From assembly GCA_020638135.1 (NCBI GenBank), contig JACKJE010000003.1:124001-188000 (forward strand): a DNA stretch of 64,000 nt. The letters run 5' to 3'. A model generated the notes under the pieces. That model was not told the origin of the DNA. It did no database searches and was given only the letters and a program-made list of their open reading frames with translations. The position numbers and the translations under genes are program-made. Below are positions 30,519-37,338 of this stretch, one piece after another (the first letter of the stretch is position 1; every line of letters starts with the position of its first letter). The stretch comes from Methylobacteriaceae bacterium (GTDB taxonomy: Bacteria > Pseudomonadota > Alphaproteobacteria > Rhizobiales > Beijerinckiaceae).

Positions 30519-30749
30519 ATGAAGACCGACATCCATCCCGAATATCACATGATCAAGGTCGTCATGACCGACGGCACGGAATTCATGACGCGTTCGACCT
30601 ACGGCAAGGACGGCGACACGCTGAACCTCGACATCGACCCCAAGACGCATCCGGCCTGGACCGGCGGCTCGCAGCAGCTGCTCGACCGCGGCGGCCGCCT
30701 GTCGCGCTTCGCCTCGCGCTACGGCAACATCGGCGCGGCCAAGAAGTAA
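30519..30749 (+). CDS. rpmE: 50S ribosomal protein bL31
   Basis: The 76-residue protein starts [19 protein letters not shown] and contains [13 protein letters not shown] and [11 protein letters not shown]. No cysteine is present, so it is the zinc-free (C-minus) form. The ATG at 30519 follows GAGGACCAGACG. It is followed by a strong intrinsic terminator and probably has its own promoter in the 121-base gap after the AEC gene. Confidence 0.96.
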   Translation: MKTDIHPEYHMIKVVMTDGTEFMTRSTYGKDGDTLNLDIDPKTHPAWTGGSQQLLDRGGRLSRFASRYGNIGAAKK

Positions 30750-30778
30750 GTTCGGGCTTTCCGCCCGATCCATGAAAG

Positions 30779-30811
30779 AAGCCCCGGGCCTTGCGGTCCG
30801 GGGCTTTTTTC
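30779..30811 (+). terminator. Intrinsic terminator of rpmE
   Basis: GAAGCCCCGGGCC and GGTCCGGGGCTTTTTTC pair as a GC-rich stem with a TTGC loop, followed by a run of six T. It lies 30 bases after the rpmE stop. Confidence 0.93.
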
Positions 30812-30842
30812 GTTGAGCCTGTGATTGGAGTCTTGAGCCGTT

Positions 30843-31367
30843 TTATGAAGCGAAAGCCATGCGCAGCCGCTCGATCTGGTCGGCGACCGGGCTGGAGGCG
30901 ACCGGCGGCATGAGCGCTTCGGAACGCGCGTAGAGCAGCTGGTCGAGATGGATGATGCGGGCCTGCAGCCGCACGGAATGGGCGACGAGGTCGCGCAGCC
31001 GGGCCGGCAGGCGGTGGAAGGTCTCGGGCGCGCTCGCGACGTCCTGATTGGACAGCTTGACCTTGTGTTTCTCGTTGGCGGCCTGCGACTGGCTCATCTC
31101 GCCCTCGTTGACCGCGCGCTGCAGCAGGAGCCAGGAGGCGAGCTGCATCAGGCGCGTCGTCAGGCGCATGCTCTCGGAGGCGTAGGCCAGCGCTTCCATG
31201 CGCGGCAGCGCCTTGGCCTCGGTGCGGCCCGGCCCGTCGAGATAGGCGGCGGCCTCCTCGACCAGATTCATGCCTTCCTTGAACAGGGACTTGAATGCGT
31301 CGGACCCCGCCAGACGCTCGACAAAGGACACGGGCTGATCGCCCAGGGAAGATACCAAACGAACCAT
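30843..31367 (-). CDS. rcdA: DUF1465 family protein, RcdA-like regulator of CtrA degradation
   Basis: The 174-residue alphaproteobacterial protein carries the DUF1465 pattern: SFVERLAGSDAFKSLFKEGMNLVEEAAAYLDGPGR, LTTRLMQLASWLLLQRAVNEGEM and FHRLPARLRDLVAHS. In Caulobacter, RcdA is an adaptor that helps deliver CtrA to the ClpXP protease at the pole. The start was set at ATG 31367, where the conserved region begins; upstream in-frame residues are not conserved in character. It lies next to other alphaproteobacterial cell-cycle-type genes (DUF1192, DUF1013). Confidence 0.9.
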   Translation of the reverse strand: MVRLVSSLGDQPVSFVERLAGSDAFKSLFKEGMNLVEEAAAYLDGPGRTEAKALPRMEALAYASESMRLTTRLMQLASWLLLQRAVNEGEMSQSQAANEKHKVKLSNQDVASAPETFHRLPARLRDLVAHSVRLQARIIHLDQLLYARSEALMPPVASSPVADQIERLRMAFAS

Positions 31368-31826
31368 CACGCCACCCGCATCGTTTCGAATTGATCCGCC
31401 TGTACCGCCAGGCGGCCTTCGATCCGACACGAGCAATATAGCCGCCAGAACCGCGACTTGTCCCGTTCAGCTTTTATTAGGGTTAACCTTTGAGCCCCGG
31501 ATTTCAGGGCTGACGCGCCGGAAATTAACGGATCGACGGCTTTCGGCCGCCTCCCGCGCCTGGGCCGGCCGATGTTTTTGCAGGGGTTTCGGAGACAAAT
31601 AGAGCCGCCCGAAAGCGGCGAGCCATTACAAAAGAGAGCCGCCCAAAGGCGGCTCTTGGCAAGTTCAACAGGGAGGCGTCAAACAGAGTGGGCAGAGCCA
31701 CTCGAGATTCCGAAAGGTCGGAATAGAGAAAGGCTGCGCCGATAAGGTTAATATCGGGTTAAAGAATTTACCCCTCCGCCGCTTCATTTTGCGCCGGCGC
31801 GGACAGGCGCCCGATTTTGAGACGTC
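31368..31826. other. 459-base intergenic region between rcdA and the DUF1192 gene
   Basis: No convincing coding frame was seen. The part next to rcdA (31430-31500) is richer in A/T, with TTTTATTAGGGTTAACC, and probably holds the rcdA promoter. Two similar GC-rich hairpins follow one another (31602-31623 and 31635-31656). A third small palindrome, ATTCCGAAAGGTCGGAAT, is at 31708-31725. The segment GGTTAATATCGGGTTAA near 31747 contains two TTAA repeats. Confidence 0.6.
31635..31656 (-). terminator. Probable terminator of the DUF1192 transcript
   Basis: AGAGCCGCC and GGCGGCTCT form a perfect 9-bp stem with a four-base loop. On the minus strand it is followed by CTTTTGTAATGG, a short T-rich tail. 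It lies about 170 bases downstream of the DUF1192 gene and upstream of rcdA, so it probably separates the two transcripts. Confidence 0.65.
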
Positions 31827-32024
31827 TCAGGTCTTGAAAAACGCCGCGGCCGCAGCCGCCGAGGCGGCCTTGGCCGACTTCGCCGCCTCCAGCCGTTCGA
31901 TCTCGGCCTTCAGCAATTCGATGCGTTCGGAAAGTTCGCCCACCGAGAGCGTGTCGAGCGGCTGGCCGATCTCATGTTCCGGCTTCTTCTTCGGCGCGGC
32001 GAAAATTTCGTCGTCTGCGGCCAT
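31827..32024 (-). CDS. DUF1192 family small protein
   Basis: The 65-residue protein carries the DUF1192 pattern HEIGQPLDTLSVGELSERIELLKAEIERLEA: a short coiled coil followed by an alanine-rich stretch ending AFFKT. It is a conserved alphaproteobacterial protein of unknown function. ATG 32024 is preceded by CGGAGGCAAGGAT, a good ribosome-binding site. It is divergent from the DUF1013 gene with 168 bases between starts. Confidence 0.9.
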   Translation of the reverse strand: MAADDEIFAAPKKKPEHEIGQPLDTLSVGELSERIELLKAEIERLEAAKSAKAASAAAAAAFFKT

Positions 32025-32192
32025 ATCCTTGCCTCCGGGCGTCGTTTCGATTGCTTTCGGCCCTGCGCCCGACTATATAACGGCCATCCCGTTATTGCAG
32101 TTACATGAGGCTGTAGCCTCGGCCGGGCCTTCGGTTCGGCGGGCCCTGATGCTTGGGTCCGATTCCGAGGCTCAGGCGATTTGGAGGAAAGA

Positions 32193-32900
32193 ATGAGCAA
32201 CGCTCCGCTCATGCCCAAGGCGACCGCGATCTGGCTGGTCGAAAACACCTCGCTGACCTTCGACCAGATCGCCAGGTTCTGCAAACTGCACCCGCTCGAG
32301 GTGAAGGGGATCGCCGACGGCGAAGTCGGCGCAGGCATTCGCGGCGCCGATCCGATCACGTCGGGCCAGCTCACCCGCGACGAGATCGCCCGCGCGGAAA
32401 AGGATTCCGGCTACGAGCTCAAGCTCGCCCAGTCGAAAGTCGTGCTGCCGACCGTCAAGCGCCGCGGCCCGCGCTATACGCCGCTGTCGCGCCGCCAGGA
32501 CCGCCCCAACGCCATCCTCTGGCTGGTGCGCAATCATCCCGAACTCAAGGATGCGCAGATCATGCGCCTGGTCGGCACGACCAAGACCACGCTGCAGGCG
32601 ATCCGCGAGCGCACCCACTGGAATTCGGCGCAGCTTGCGCCGATGGACCCGGTGACGCTCGGCCTGTGCTCGCAGATCGACCTCGACATGGAAGTTTCCC
32701 GCGCCGCCAAGGACGCGCCGATCCGTCACGAAGAACCGAGCCAGACCCTGCTGCCGGCCGAGACGACGACGGCCCGCGAGCCGCGCACGACCGAGGACGT
32801 GTTCGGCGCACCCAAGCCGGCGGCCCCGCGCGAGGAAGAAGACGAGATCGACGTCGAGAGCGTCTTCGGCAAGCTCAAGGGCCTGAAGACCAAGGAATAA
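32193..32900 (+). CDS. DUF1013 family protein, cell-cycle-type transcriptional regulator
   Basis: The 235-residue conserved alphaproteobacterial protein starts MSNAPLMPKATAIWLVENTSL. Two helix-turn-helix-like segments are visible: LTFDQIARFCKLHPLEVKGIADGE and LKDAQIMRLVGTTKTTLQAIR. The C-terminal 60 residues are acidic, of low complexity and probably flexible, ending VFGKLKGLKTKE. Members have been linked to cell-cycle transcription in alphaproteobacteria, but no specific target can be read here. ATG 32193 follows GGAGGAAAG. Confidence 0.88.
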   Translation: MSNAPLMPKATAIWLVENTSLTFDQIARFCKLHPLEVKGIADGEVGAGIRGADPITSGQLTRDEIARAEKDSGYELKLAQSKVVLPTVKRRGPRYTPLSRRQDRPNAILWLVRNHPELKDAQIMRLVGTTKTTLQAIRERTHWNSAQLAPMDPVTLGLCSQIDLDMEVSRAAKDAPIRHEEPSQTLLPAETTTAREPRTTEDVFGAPKPAAPREEEDEIDVESVFGKLKGLKTKE

Positions 32901-32907
32901 TCGGGAA

Positions 32908-33813
32908 TTACCGTCCGATCCGGGGGAGGCCGCCGAGCGTGCGGCCGATCCCGCCGCCGATCCCGCCCACGGCGCCGCCGAGCCCGCCGATCGTGCCGCC
33001 GATGGCGCCGCCAAGGCCGCCTCCGACACTGCCGACCGCGCCGGCGACCCCGCCAGCCGTCCCCGCGACGTCGCCTGCGGCGCTCTGCGCCCCGCCGATC
33101 GCGCCGCCCGCCGCGTCGCCAACTGCGCCCGCCGTCTGACGCACGCCGCCAACATCAGGCAGGCCGGGGAGCCCCGGCAGAACGCTGGCGAGCGTCGGCA
33201 GCGGCAGCAGCGCATCGGCGCGGATCTGCGGCAGCGAAGACGTCGGCACGATCCGCGCGCGCGTCCGGCTCGACAGAATCGAGAAGCCCGCCTTGCACTC
33301 CACGCAATCGGCGAAGCCCGGCCGCCCGCGATTGGGGCAGAGCACGACCTCGCCTTCGTTGACGGAGACGCGCACGTCCGCGCCCTCGATCTTCACGTCG
33401 AATTGCGTGCCGCGCACGCCAATCGTCGCGGCCGGCGTCTGGATGCGGTAGGCCTCGTGTTCGCCATGTCCCGTCGAAAAGCGCAGCAGCCCCTTGGTCG
33501 CCCGAATGACGAACGAGGACGGCGTCGCATCCCTATCGAAGACGAACCGGTCGAGCCGGACGCTCGAATTGGGCCCGACCGACAGGCGCGTATCGTCGAC
33601 AAACCGGAAGGCCGCCTTGCCCTGCGCGTCGGTCGAAATCGTATTGTTCGCCGAGACCGGGTCGCCGCGCTCGATCGCTCGACGGGCGCCGTGCCCGTCG
33701 AGCAAGGTGTTGCGCGCGACCTCGGTCGCCTGGCCGATGGTCGTCTCAGCCAAGGCCGCAGGAGCGGCTAACGCCATGCCCGCCAGCGCGGCTGCAATCA
33801 ATCCTGCCCGCAT
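32908..33813 (-). CDS. Secreted FecR-domain protein with glycine-rich C-terminal tail
   Basis: The 301-residue protein has a signal peptide cleaved after about residue 22 (LAAPAALA). The FecR fold covers about residues 45-165, with KAAFRFVDDTRLSVGPNSSVRLDRF and ATIGVRGTQFDVKI. Free-standing periplasmic FecR proteins of this type differ from the iron-signalling FecR sensors, since there is no membrane helix or sigma factor nearby. From about residue 215 the protein becomes a Gly/Ala repeat with Gly-Gly-x spacing that can form a glycine-zipper-like or collagen-like tail. The tail may anchor it in the envelope or drive assembly. Confidence 0.85.
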   Translation of the reverse strand: MRAGLIAAALAGMALAAPAALAETTIGQATEVARNTLLDGHGARRAIERGDPVSANNTISTDAQGKAAFRFVDDTRLSVGPNSSVRLDRFVFDRDATPSSFVIRATKGLLRFSTGHGEHEAYRIQTPAATIGVRGTQFDVKIEGADVRVSVNEGEVVLCPNRGRPGFADCVECKAGFSILSSRTRARIVPTSSLPQIRADALLPLPTLASVLPGLPGLPDVGGVRQTAGAVGDAAGGAIGGAQSAAGDVAGTAGGVAGAVGSVGGGLGGAIGGTIGGLGGAVGGIGGGIGRTLGGLPRIGR

Positions 33814-33910
33814 TCCCTCGGTCCTGACCCGCGCGCCACGCGCGCCGAATTACACGTCCGACACTCGCCACCGCAAATGGCGGGAACAAGGCGCCGCCGC
33901 GCCCCTGCCT

Positions 33911-34363
33911 TCAGCGCGACCGCACCCGCAAAGCGCCGTCCAGCATCCGCGCGGCGATCGTCGCCAGTTCCTGTTGCGACTGCGGCTTGACGAACACCTC
34001 GTCAGCGCCGGCTTCCCGCGCCGCGCCCAATATCTCCGATTGATCCGATGTAGTCAGCACAACGGTCCAGACGACATACAGTTCCAGCGCGGTGCGCAGC
34101 GCGCGCAGAAAGCCGACGCCGTCGAGCAGCGGCATGTTGAGATCGACGACGACGAGATTCGGCAGCCGGCAAAGCAGGTCCGAGCGGCTGATCATGTTGA
34201 GCCCGTCCACGCCGTTGGACGCGCGCCGCAAACTGACCTCGGCGGAACGTCGCGCTGCGGCGTCGCGCAAGGCGCGCGACAACAGGAAGACGTCGTCCTC
34301 GTCATCGTCGATGACCAGCGCTTCAATCAGCACTTTCGTCTTACTGTCTTGAATTTGCGGCAA
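33911..34363 (-). CDS. Single-domain response regulator (Rcp1-like receiver)
   Basis: The 150-residue protein consists of one receiver domain: acidic pocket Asp19-Asp20-Asp21, phospho-acceptor Asp74 in VVVDLNMPLLDG, switch Thr104/Thr105 and Lys126 in VFVKPQS. There is no output domain. The DDDEDDVFLLSRAL start is typical of small receivers that work with PAS or phytochrome-type kinases. It is divergent from the histidine kinase at 34448, with 84 bases between starts. Confidence 0.92.
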   Translation of the reverse strand: MPQIQDSKTKVLIEALVIDDDEDDVFLLSRALRDAAARRSAEVSLRRASNGVDGLNMISRSDLLCRLPNLVVVDLNMPLLDGVGFLRALRTALELYVVWTVVLTTSDQSEILGAAREAGADEVFVKPQSQQELATIAARMLDGALRVRSR

Positions 34364-34447
34364 AGTCTCTGCTCACCTATACTTCTAGCGTGATTCGTTC
34401 GATTTCGAAACGGGTCGCTTCGCCATTGTGTCGCCGCGGAATCTCTG

Positions 34448-35569
34448 ATGGACAACATGTTCCGGACGGCCGTGGAAGCCTCTGCGGCGGGCCTGATTAT
34501 GGTCGGCGCCGACGGCGCCATCAAGCTTATGAACGCCGAGGCCGAGCGCATGTTCGGCTATGACGAGGGTCAATTGATCGGGGCCTCGATCGAGACGCTG
34601 GTGCCCGACCAGCTGCGCGCCAGCCATATTTCGCACCGCAGCGGATTTTGCCAGGCGCCGAGCAAACGCTCGATGGGCGTCGGCCGCGACCTGAAAGCGG
34701 TGCGCCGCGACAGGTCGGAGTTTCCCGTCGAGATCGGCCTGACTCCCATTCAGACGGATGACGGCGTCGCGGTCATGGCCTTCGTCGTCGATATTACCGC
34801 GCGCCGCGAAGCCGAACAGTCGATCAAGCGCTATACGGCCGAGCTCGAGCGCGCCAACGAGGGGCTGGCGCGCTTCGCCTATGTCGCCTCTCACGACATA
34901 CAGGAGCCTTTGCGCAAGATCGTCGCTTTCGCCGACATCCTGACCGCCGGCGTCGCGTCCGGCAACATGGACGACGTCCGATACGCCAGCGACGTCATGC
35001 GCGAATCGGCCCTGCGCGCGCGTCAGCTCGTCACCGACCTGCTCGCCTTCTCCCGGTCGATGAACAGTCACTACGATCTGGGGGCCCAGAGCGTAAGAAG
35101 CGCTGTCGACGGCGCGCTGTCGAACCTGTCGCAGGCGATCCAGGACGAACAGGCGGAAATTTCCGTGCAGATCGACGATTTTTCGGTTCTGGCGGATCGC
35201 ACGCAGCTGACCCAGCTCATTCAGAACATCGTGTCCAACGCCATCAAATATCATCGCGCCGATGCGCGCCCGACCATCGACATCGCCTCGCGCCTGGAGC
35301 CCGACGGCGCGCGCGTTCTGTCGATCCGCGACGGCGGCGTCGGTTTCGAGGCGCGCCATGCCGAGGAAATATTCGAACCCTTCAAGCGGCTGCACACGCG
35401 CAAGGAATATTCCGGCTCGGGCATCGGGCTCGCCATCTGCAAGACCATCGCCGATCGTCATGGCTGGCGACTCGTCGCCCGCTCGACGCCGGGCGTCGGG
35501 TCGCAGTTCGACATAGTATTTGCGTCCTGCGCGCCAGGAGCGAACTCCGCGCAAGCGAGTACGCCGTAG
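34448..35569 (+). CDS. Soluble PAS-domain sensor histidine kinase
   Basis: The 373-residue protein has a PAS domain (about 5-125, AASAGLIMVGADGAIKLMNAEAERMFGY), a HisKA dimerisation domain with phospho-acceptor His149 in VASHDIQEPLRKI, and a HATPase domain with N-box QNIVSNAIKYH, G1 IRDGGVGF and G2 GSGIGLAICK. G1 has Gly where most kinases have Asn (DNG), although the aspartate is kept. No membrane segment is present, so it senses a cytoplasmic signal. It is flanked by two stand-alone receivers (33911 and 35735), its likely partners. Confidence 0.93.
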   Translation: MDNMFRTAVEASAAGLIMVGADGAIKLMNAEAERMFGYDEGQLIGASIETLVPDQLRASHISHRSGFCQAPSKRSMGVGRDLKAVRRDRSEFPVEIGLTPIQTDDGVAVMAFVVDITARREAEQSIKRYTAELERANEGLARFAYVASHDIQEPLRKIVAFADILTAGVASGNMDDVRYASDVMRESALRARQLVTDLLAFSRSMNSHYDLGAQSVRSAVDGALSNLSQAIQDEQAEISVQIDDFSVLADRTQLTQLIQNIVSNAIKYHRADARPTIDIASRLEPDGARVLSIRDGGVGFEARHAEEIFEPFKRLHTRKEYSGSGIGLAICKTIADRHGWRLVARSTPGVGSQFDIVFASCAPGANSAQASTP

Positions 35570-35734
35570 AATTCGTCGACCGACGGGTGCCGAAGGGCAC
35601 ACCGTCTGGTCAAGAACCACGTAAATTTTGAAATTGTGGCGGCGCGTTTCGATTGTGAGGCGCGGCCGTCATTGTCGCGTTTTTCAAAATCCAGCCGCGC
35701 CGTTGCGCATTTCACGAATGACCAGGAGCTGGCG

Positions 35735-36196
35735 ATGACGACCCCTGATGCGTCCGCAGTTGAATTTCCGTCAGACTACGAAAATTTCGTCCCGCCATTG
35801 CTGGAAACCGCCACAATATTGCTGGTCGACGACGACGTGGAGGACGCCGAACTTGTCCGCCGCGCAGCGACGGGCGGCAATCAGATGGACTTGAGCATCG
35901 TACATTGCACATCGAGCGCTGACGCTCTCGATATCCTGCGCAGGCAGAAATTCGATCTCGTGATGATCGACTATTGGCTCGGCTTTGAGACCTCGGTCCA
36001 GCTCATCAAGACGATCCATGATGAATACGCCCTGCCCATCGTGCTTCTCACCGGCTTCGACACCCCTGACGTGCGCCGCTGCGGTTTTCGCGCCGGGATC
36101 GCGGGATTTCTGGCCAAGGACTCCTTGTCCGTCCACGGGATCGAGAGCGCCGTTCTCGGCGCGCTGAATTCGCCCGTGGCGCGAACCGGACAGTAG
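35735..36196 (+). CDS. Single-domain response regulator
   Basis: The 153-residue receiver has Asp32-Asp33-Asp34, acceptor Asp79 in LVMIDYWLGFET, Thr106 and Lys128 in GFLAKDSLS. The usual MP after the acceptor loop is replaced by LG, as in some short receivers with altered output surfaces. The ATG at 35735 follows AGGAGCTGGCG. The first 24 residues are a non-domain extension. It is likely part of a phosphorelay with the kinase that ends 165 bases upstream. Confidence 0.88.
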   Translation: MTTPDASAVEFPSDYENFVPPLLETATILLVDDDVEDAELVRRAATGGNQMDLSIVHCTSSADALDILRRQKFDLVMIDYWLGFETSVQLIKTIHDEYALPIVLLTGFDTPDVRRCGFRAGIAGFLAKDSLSVHGIESAVLGALNSPVARTGQ

Positions 36197-36256
36197 GCGG
36201 CGCGCGCCGCAACCCGTGATGGATGATCGGCGGCGACGGGGCGACCTGTCTCGCCG

Positions 36257-36291
36257 TTGACGCGGCGCGACTAAGTTGATATCAACATATA
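36257..36291 (+). promoter_or_regulatory. Putative marR promoter with overlapping palindromic operator
   Basis: A TTGACG hexamer at 36257-36262 and TATCAA at 36280-36285 are spaced by 17 bases. The perfect palindrome GTTGATATCAAC (36275-36286) covers the proposed -10 box and ends five bases before the ATG at 36292. This arrangement would place the transcription start on or next to the ATG, giving a leaderless mRNA, and would allow self-repression by the MarR protein. All of this is inference from sequence. Confidence 0.45.
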
Positions 36292-36735
36292 ATGGATGAC
36301 GCGTCGGTCGACATTTCCGTAGTGCGCGAGGCGCGCGATTCCTGCCTGTGTCTCGCCACGCAACGGGCGGCGCGGCGGCTGGCGCGACGCTTCGACCGGG
36401 CGTTCAAGCCGGTCGGCCTCACCAACCAGCAATTTTCGCTGATGATGCCCCTGAATGCGGCGAGGCCGCAGTCGATGAGCGCGCTCGCCGATCTCATGGG
36501 CATGGACCGCACGACCCTGACCGCCGCCCTGAAGGCGCTGGAGCGGCGCGGCCTGGTCGAGGTCGGGCGCGATCCGAGGGACCGGCGCGCGCGCAGGCTT
36601 CTCCTGACCGACGCCGGCCGCGCGGCGCTCGCCGCCGCCCTGCCGATCTGGCGCGCCGAGCACGCGCGCATCGAAGCCGAAATCACTCCCGCCAATGCCG
36701 GCGCCCTGCGCGCGGCGCTTCGCCCAATCGTCTGA
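36292..36735 (+). CDS. MarR family transcriptional regulator
   Basis: The 147-residue winged-helix regulator has the recognition region MSALADLMGMDRTTLTAALKALERRGLVEVGRDPRDRRARRLLLTDAGR, which is a clear MarR fold. Cysteines in SCLCLATQRAARR near the N-terminus could be sensing residues. No Shine-Dalgarno is visible, and a palindromic operator candidate touches the start. The VOC gene 21 bases downstream is probably co-transcribed and may be its target. Confidence 0.9.
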   Translation: MDDASVDISVVREARDSCLCLATQRAARRLARRFDRAFKPVGLTNQQFSLMMPLNAARPQSMSALADLMGMDRTTLTAALKALERRGLVEVGRDPRDRRARRLLLTDAGRAALAAALPIWRAEHARIEAEITPANAGALRAALRPIV

Positions 36736-36756
36736 TTTCAACACAAAGGAGTCGTC

Positions 36757-37269
36757 ATGCCTGCCCAAAACCCTGCCCCGAAGGCCAAGCCCATTCCCGA
36801 CGGCTTTCGCACCGTCACGCCGCATCTGGTCTGCGCCGGCGCGGCGGACGCGATCGAATTCTACAAGAAGGCGTTCGGCGCGACCGAAATGTTCCGCCTG
36901 CCCGGCCCCGACGGCCGGCTGATGCACGCCAGCGTCATGATCGGCGATTCCATGGTCATGCTGGTCGACGAGATGAAGGAGATGGGCTCGCTCGGCCCGA
37001 AGGCGCGCGGCGGCAGTTCGGTCGGCATCCACCTCCAGGTCGAGGACGCCGACGCCCTTTTCGCCCGCGCGGTCGCCGCCGGCGCGGCGGTCAAGCTGCC
37101 GGTCGCGGACATGTTCTGGGGCGACCGCTACGGCATCGTCGTAGACCCCTTCGGCCACGAATGGTCGATCGCCACACATATCCACGACCTCACGCCCGAC
37201 GAGATCGCCGCCGCCGCGCAGGAAGCGATGAAAGCGATGAAGGGCTGCCCGGATATGGCGAAGGTGTGA
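36757..37269 (+). CDS. VOC (glyoxalase/PhnB-like) family protein
   Basis: The 170-residue protein has the PhnB-like pattern VTPHLVCAGAADAIEFYKKAFGA, LMHASVMIGDSMVMLVDE and the C-terminal DPFGHEWSIATHIHDL. The vicinal-oxygen-chelate fold binds a metal with His/Glu ligands, and family members act on small electrophiles or antibiotics or have unknown function. AAGGAG lies just upstream of the ATG. It is paired with the marR gene, which suggests inducible expression by a small molecule. Confidence 0.9.
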   Translation: MPAQNPAPKAKPIPDGFRTVTPHLVCAGAADAIEFYKKAFGATEMFRLPGPDGRLMHASVMIGDSMVMLVDEMKEMGSLGPKARGGSSVGIHLQVEDADALFARAVAAGAAVKLPVADMFWGDRYGIVVDPFGHEWSIATHIHDLTPDEIAAAAQEAMKAMKGCPDMAKV

Positions 37270-37289
37270 GATAGGGGCGCAAACGAATA

Positions 37290-37311
37290 CGGCCGGGCGA
37301 GAGCCCGGCCG
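37290..37311. terminator. Hairpin between the convergent VOC and prpE genes
   Basis: CGGCCGGGC and GCCCGGCCG form a perfect 9-bp stem with a GAGA loop. It sits 20 bases after the VOC stop and 27 bases after the convergent prpE stop, and can serve both strands, although T-runs are weak (ATGTTTGC on the plus strand, TATTCGTTT on the minus strand). Confidence 0.6.
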
Positions 37312-37338
37312 CATGTTTGCAGGCAATGCGCTTGCGCG

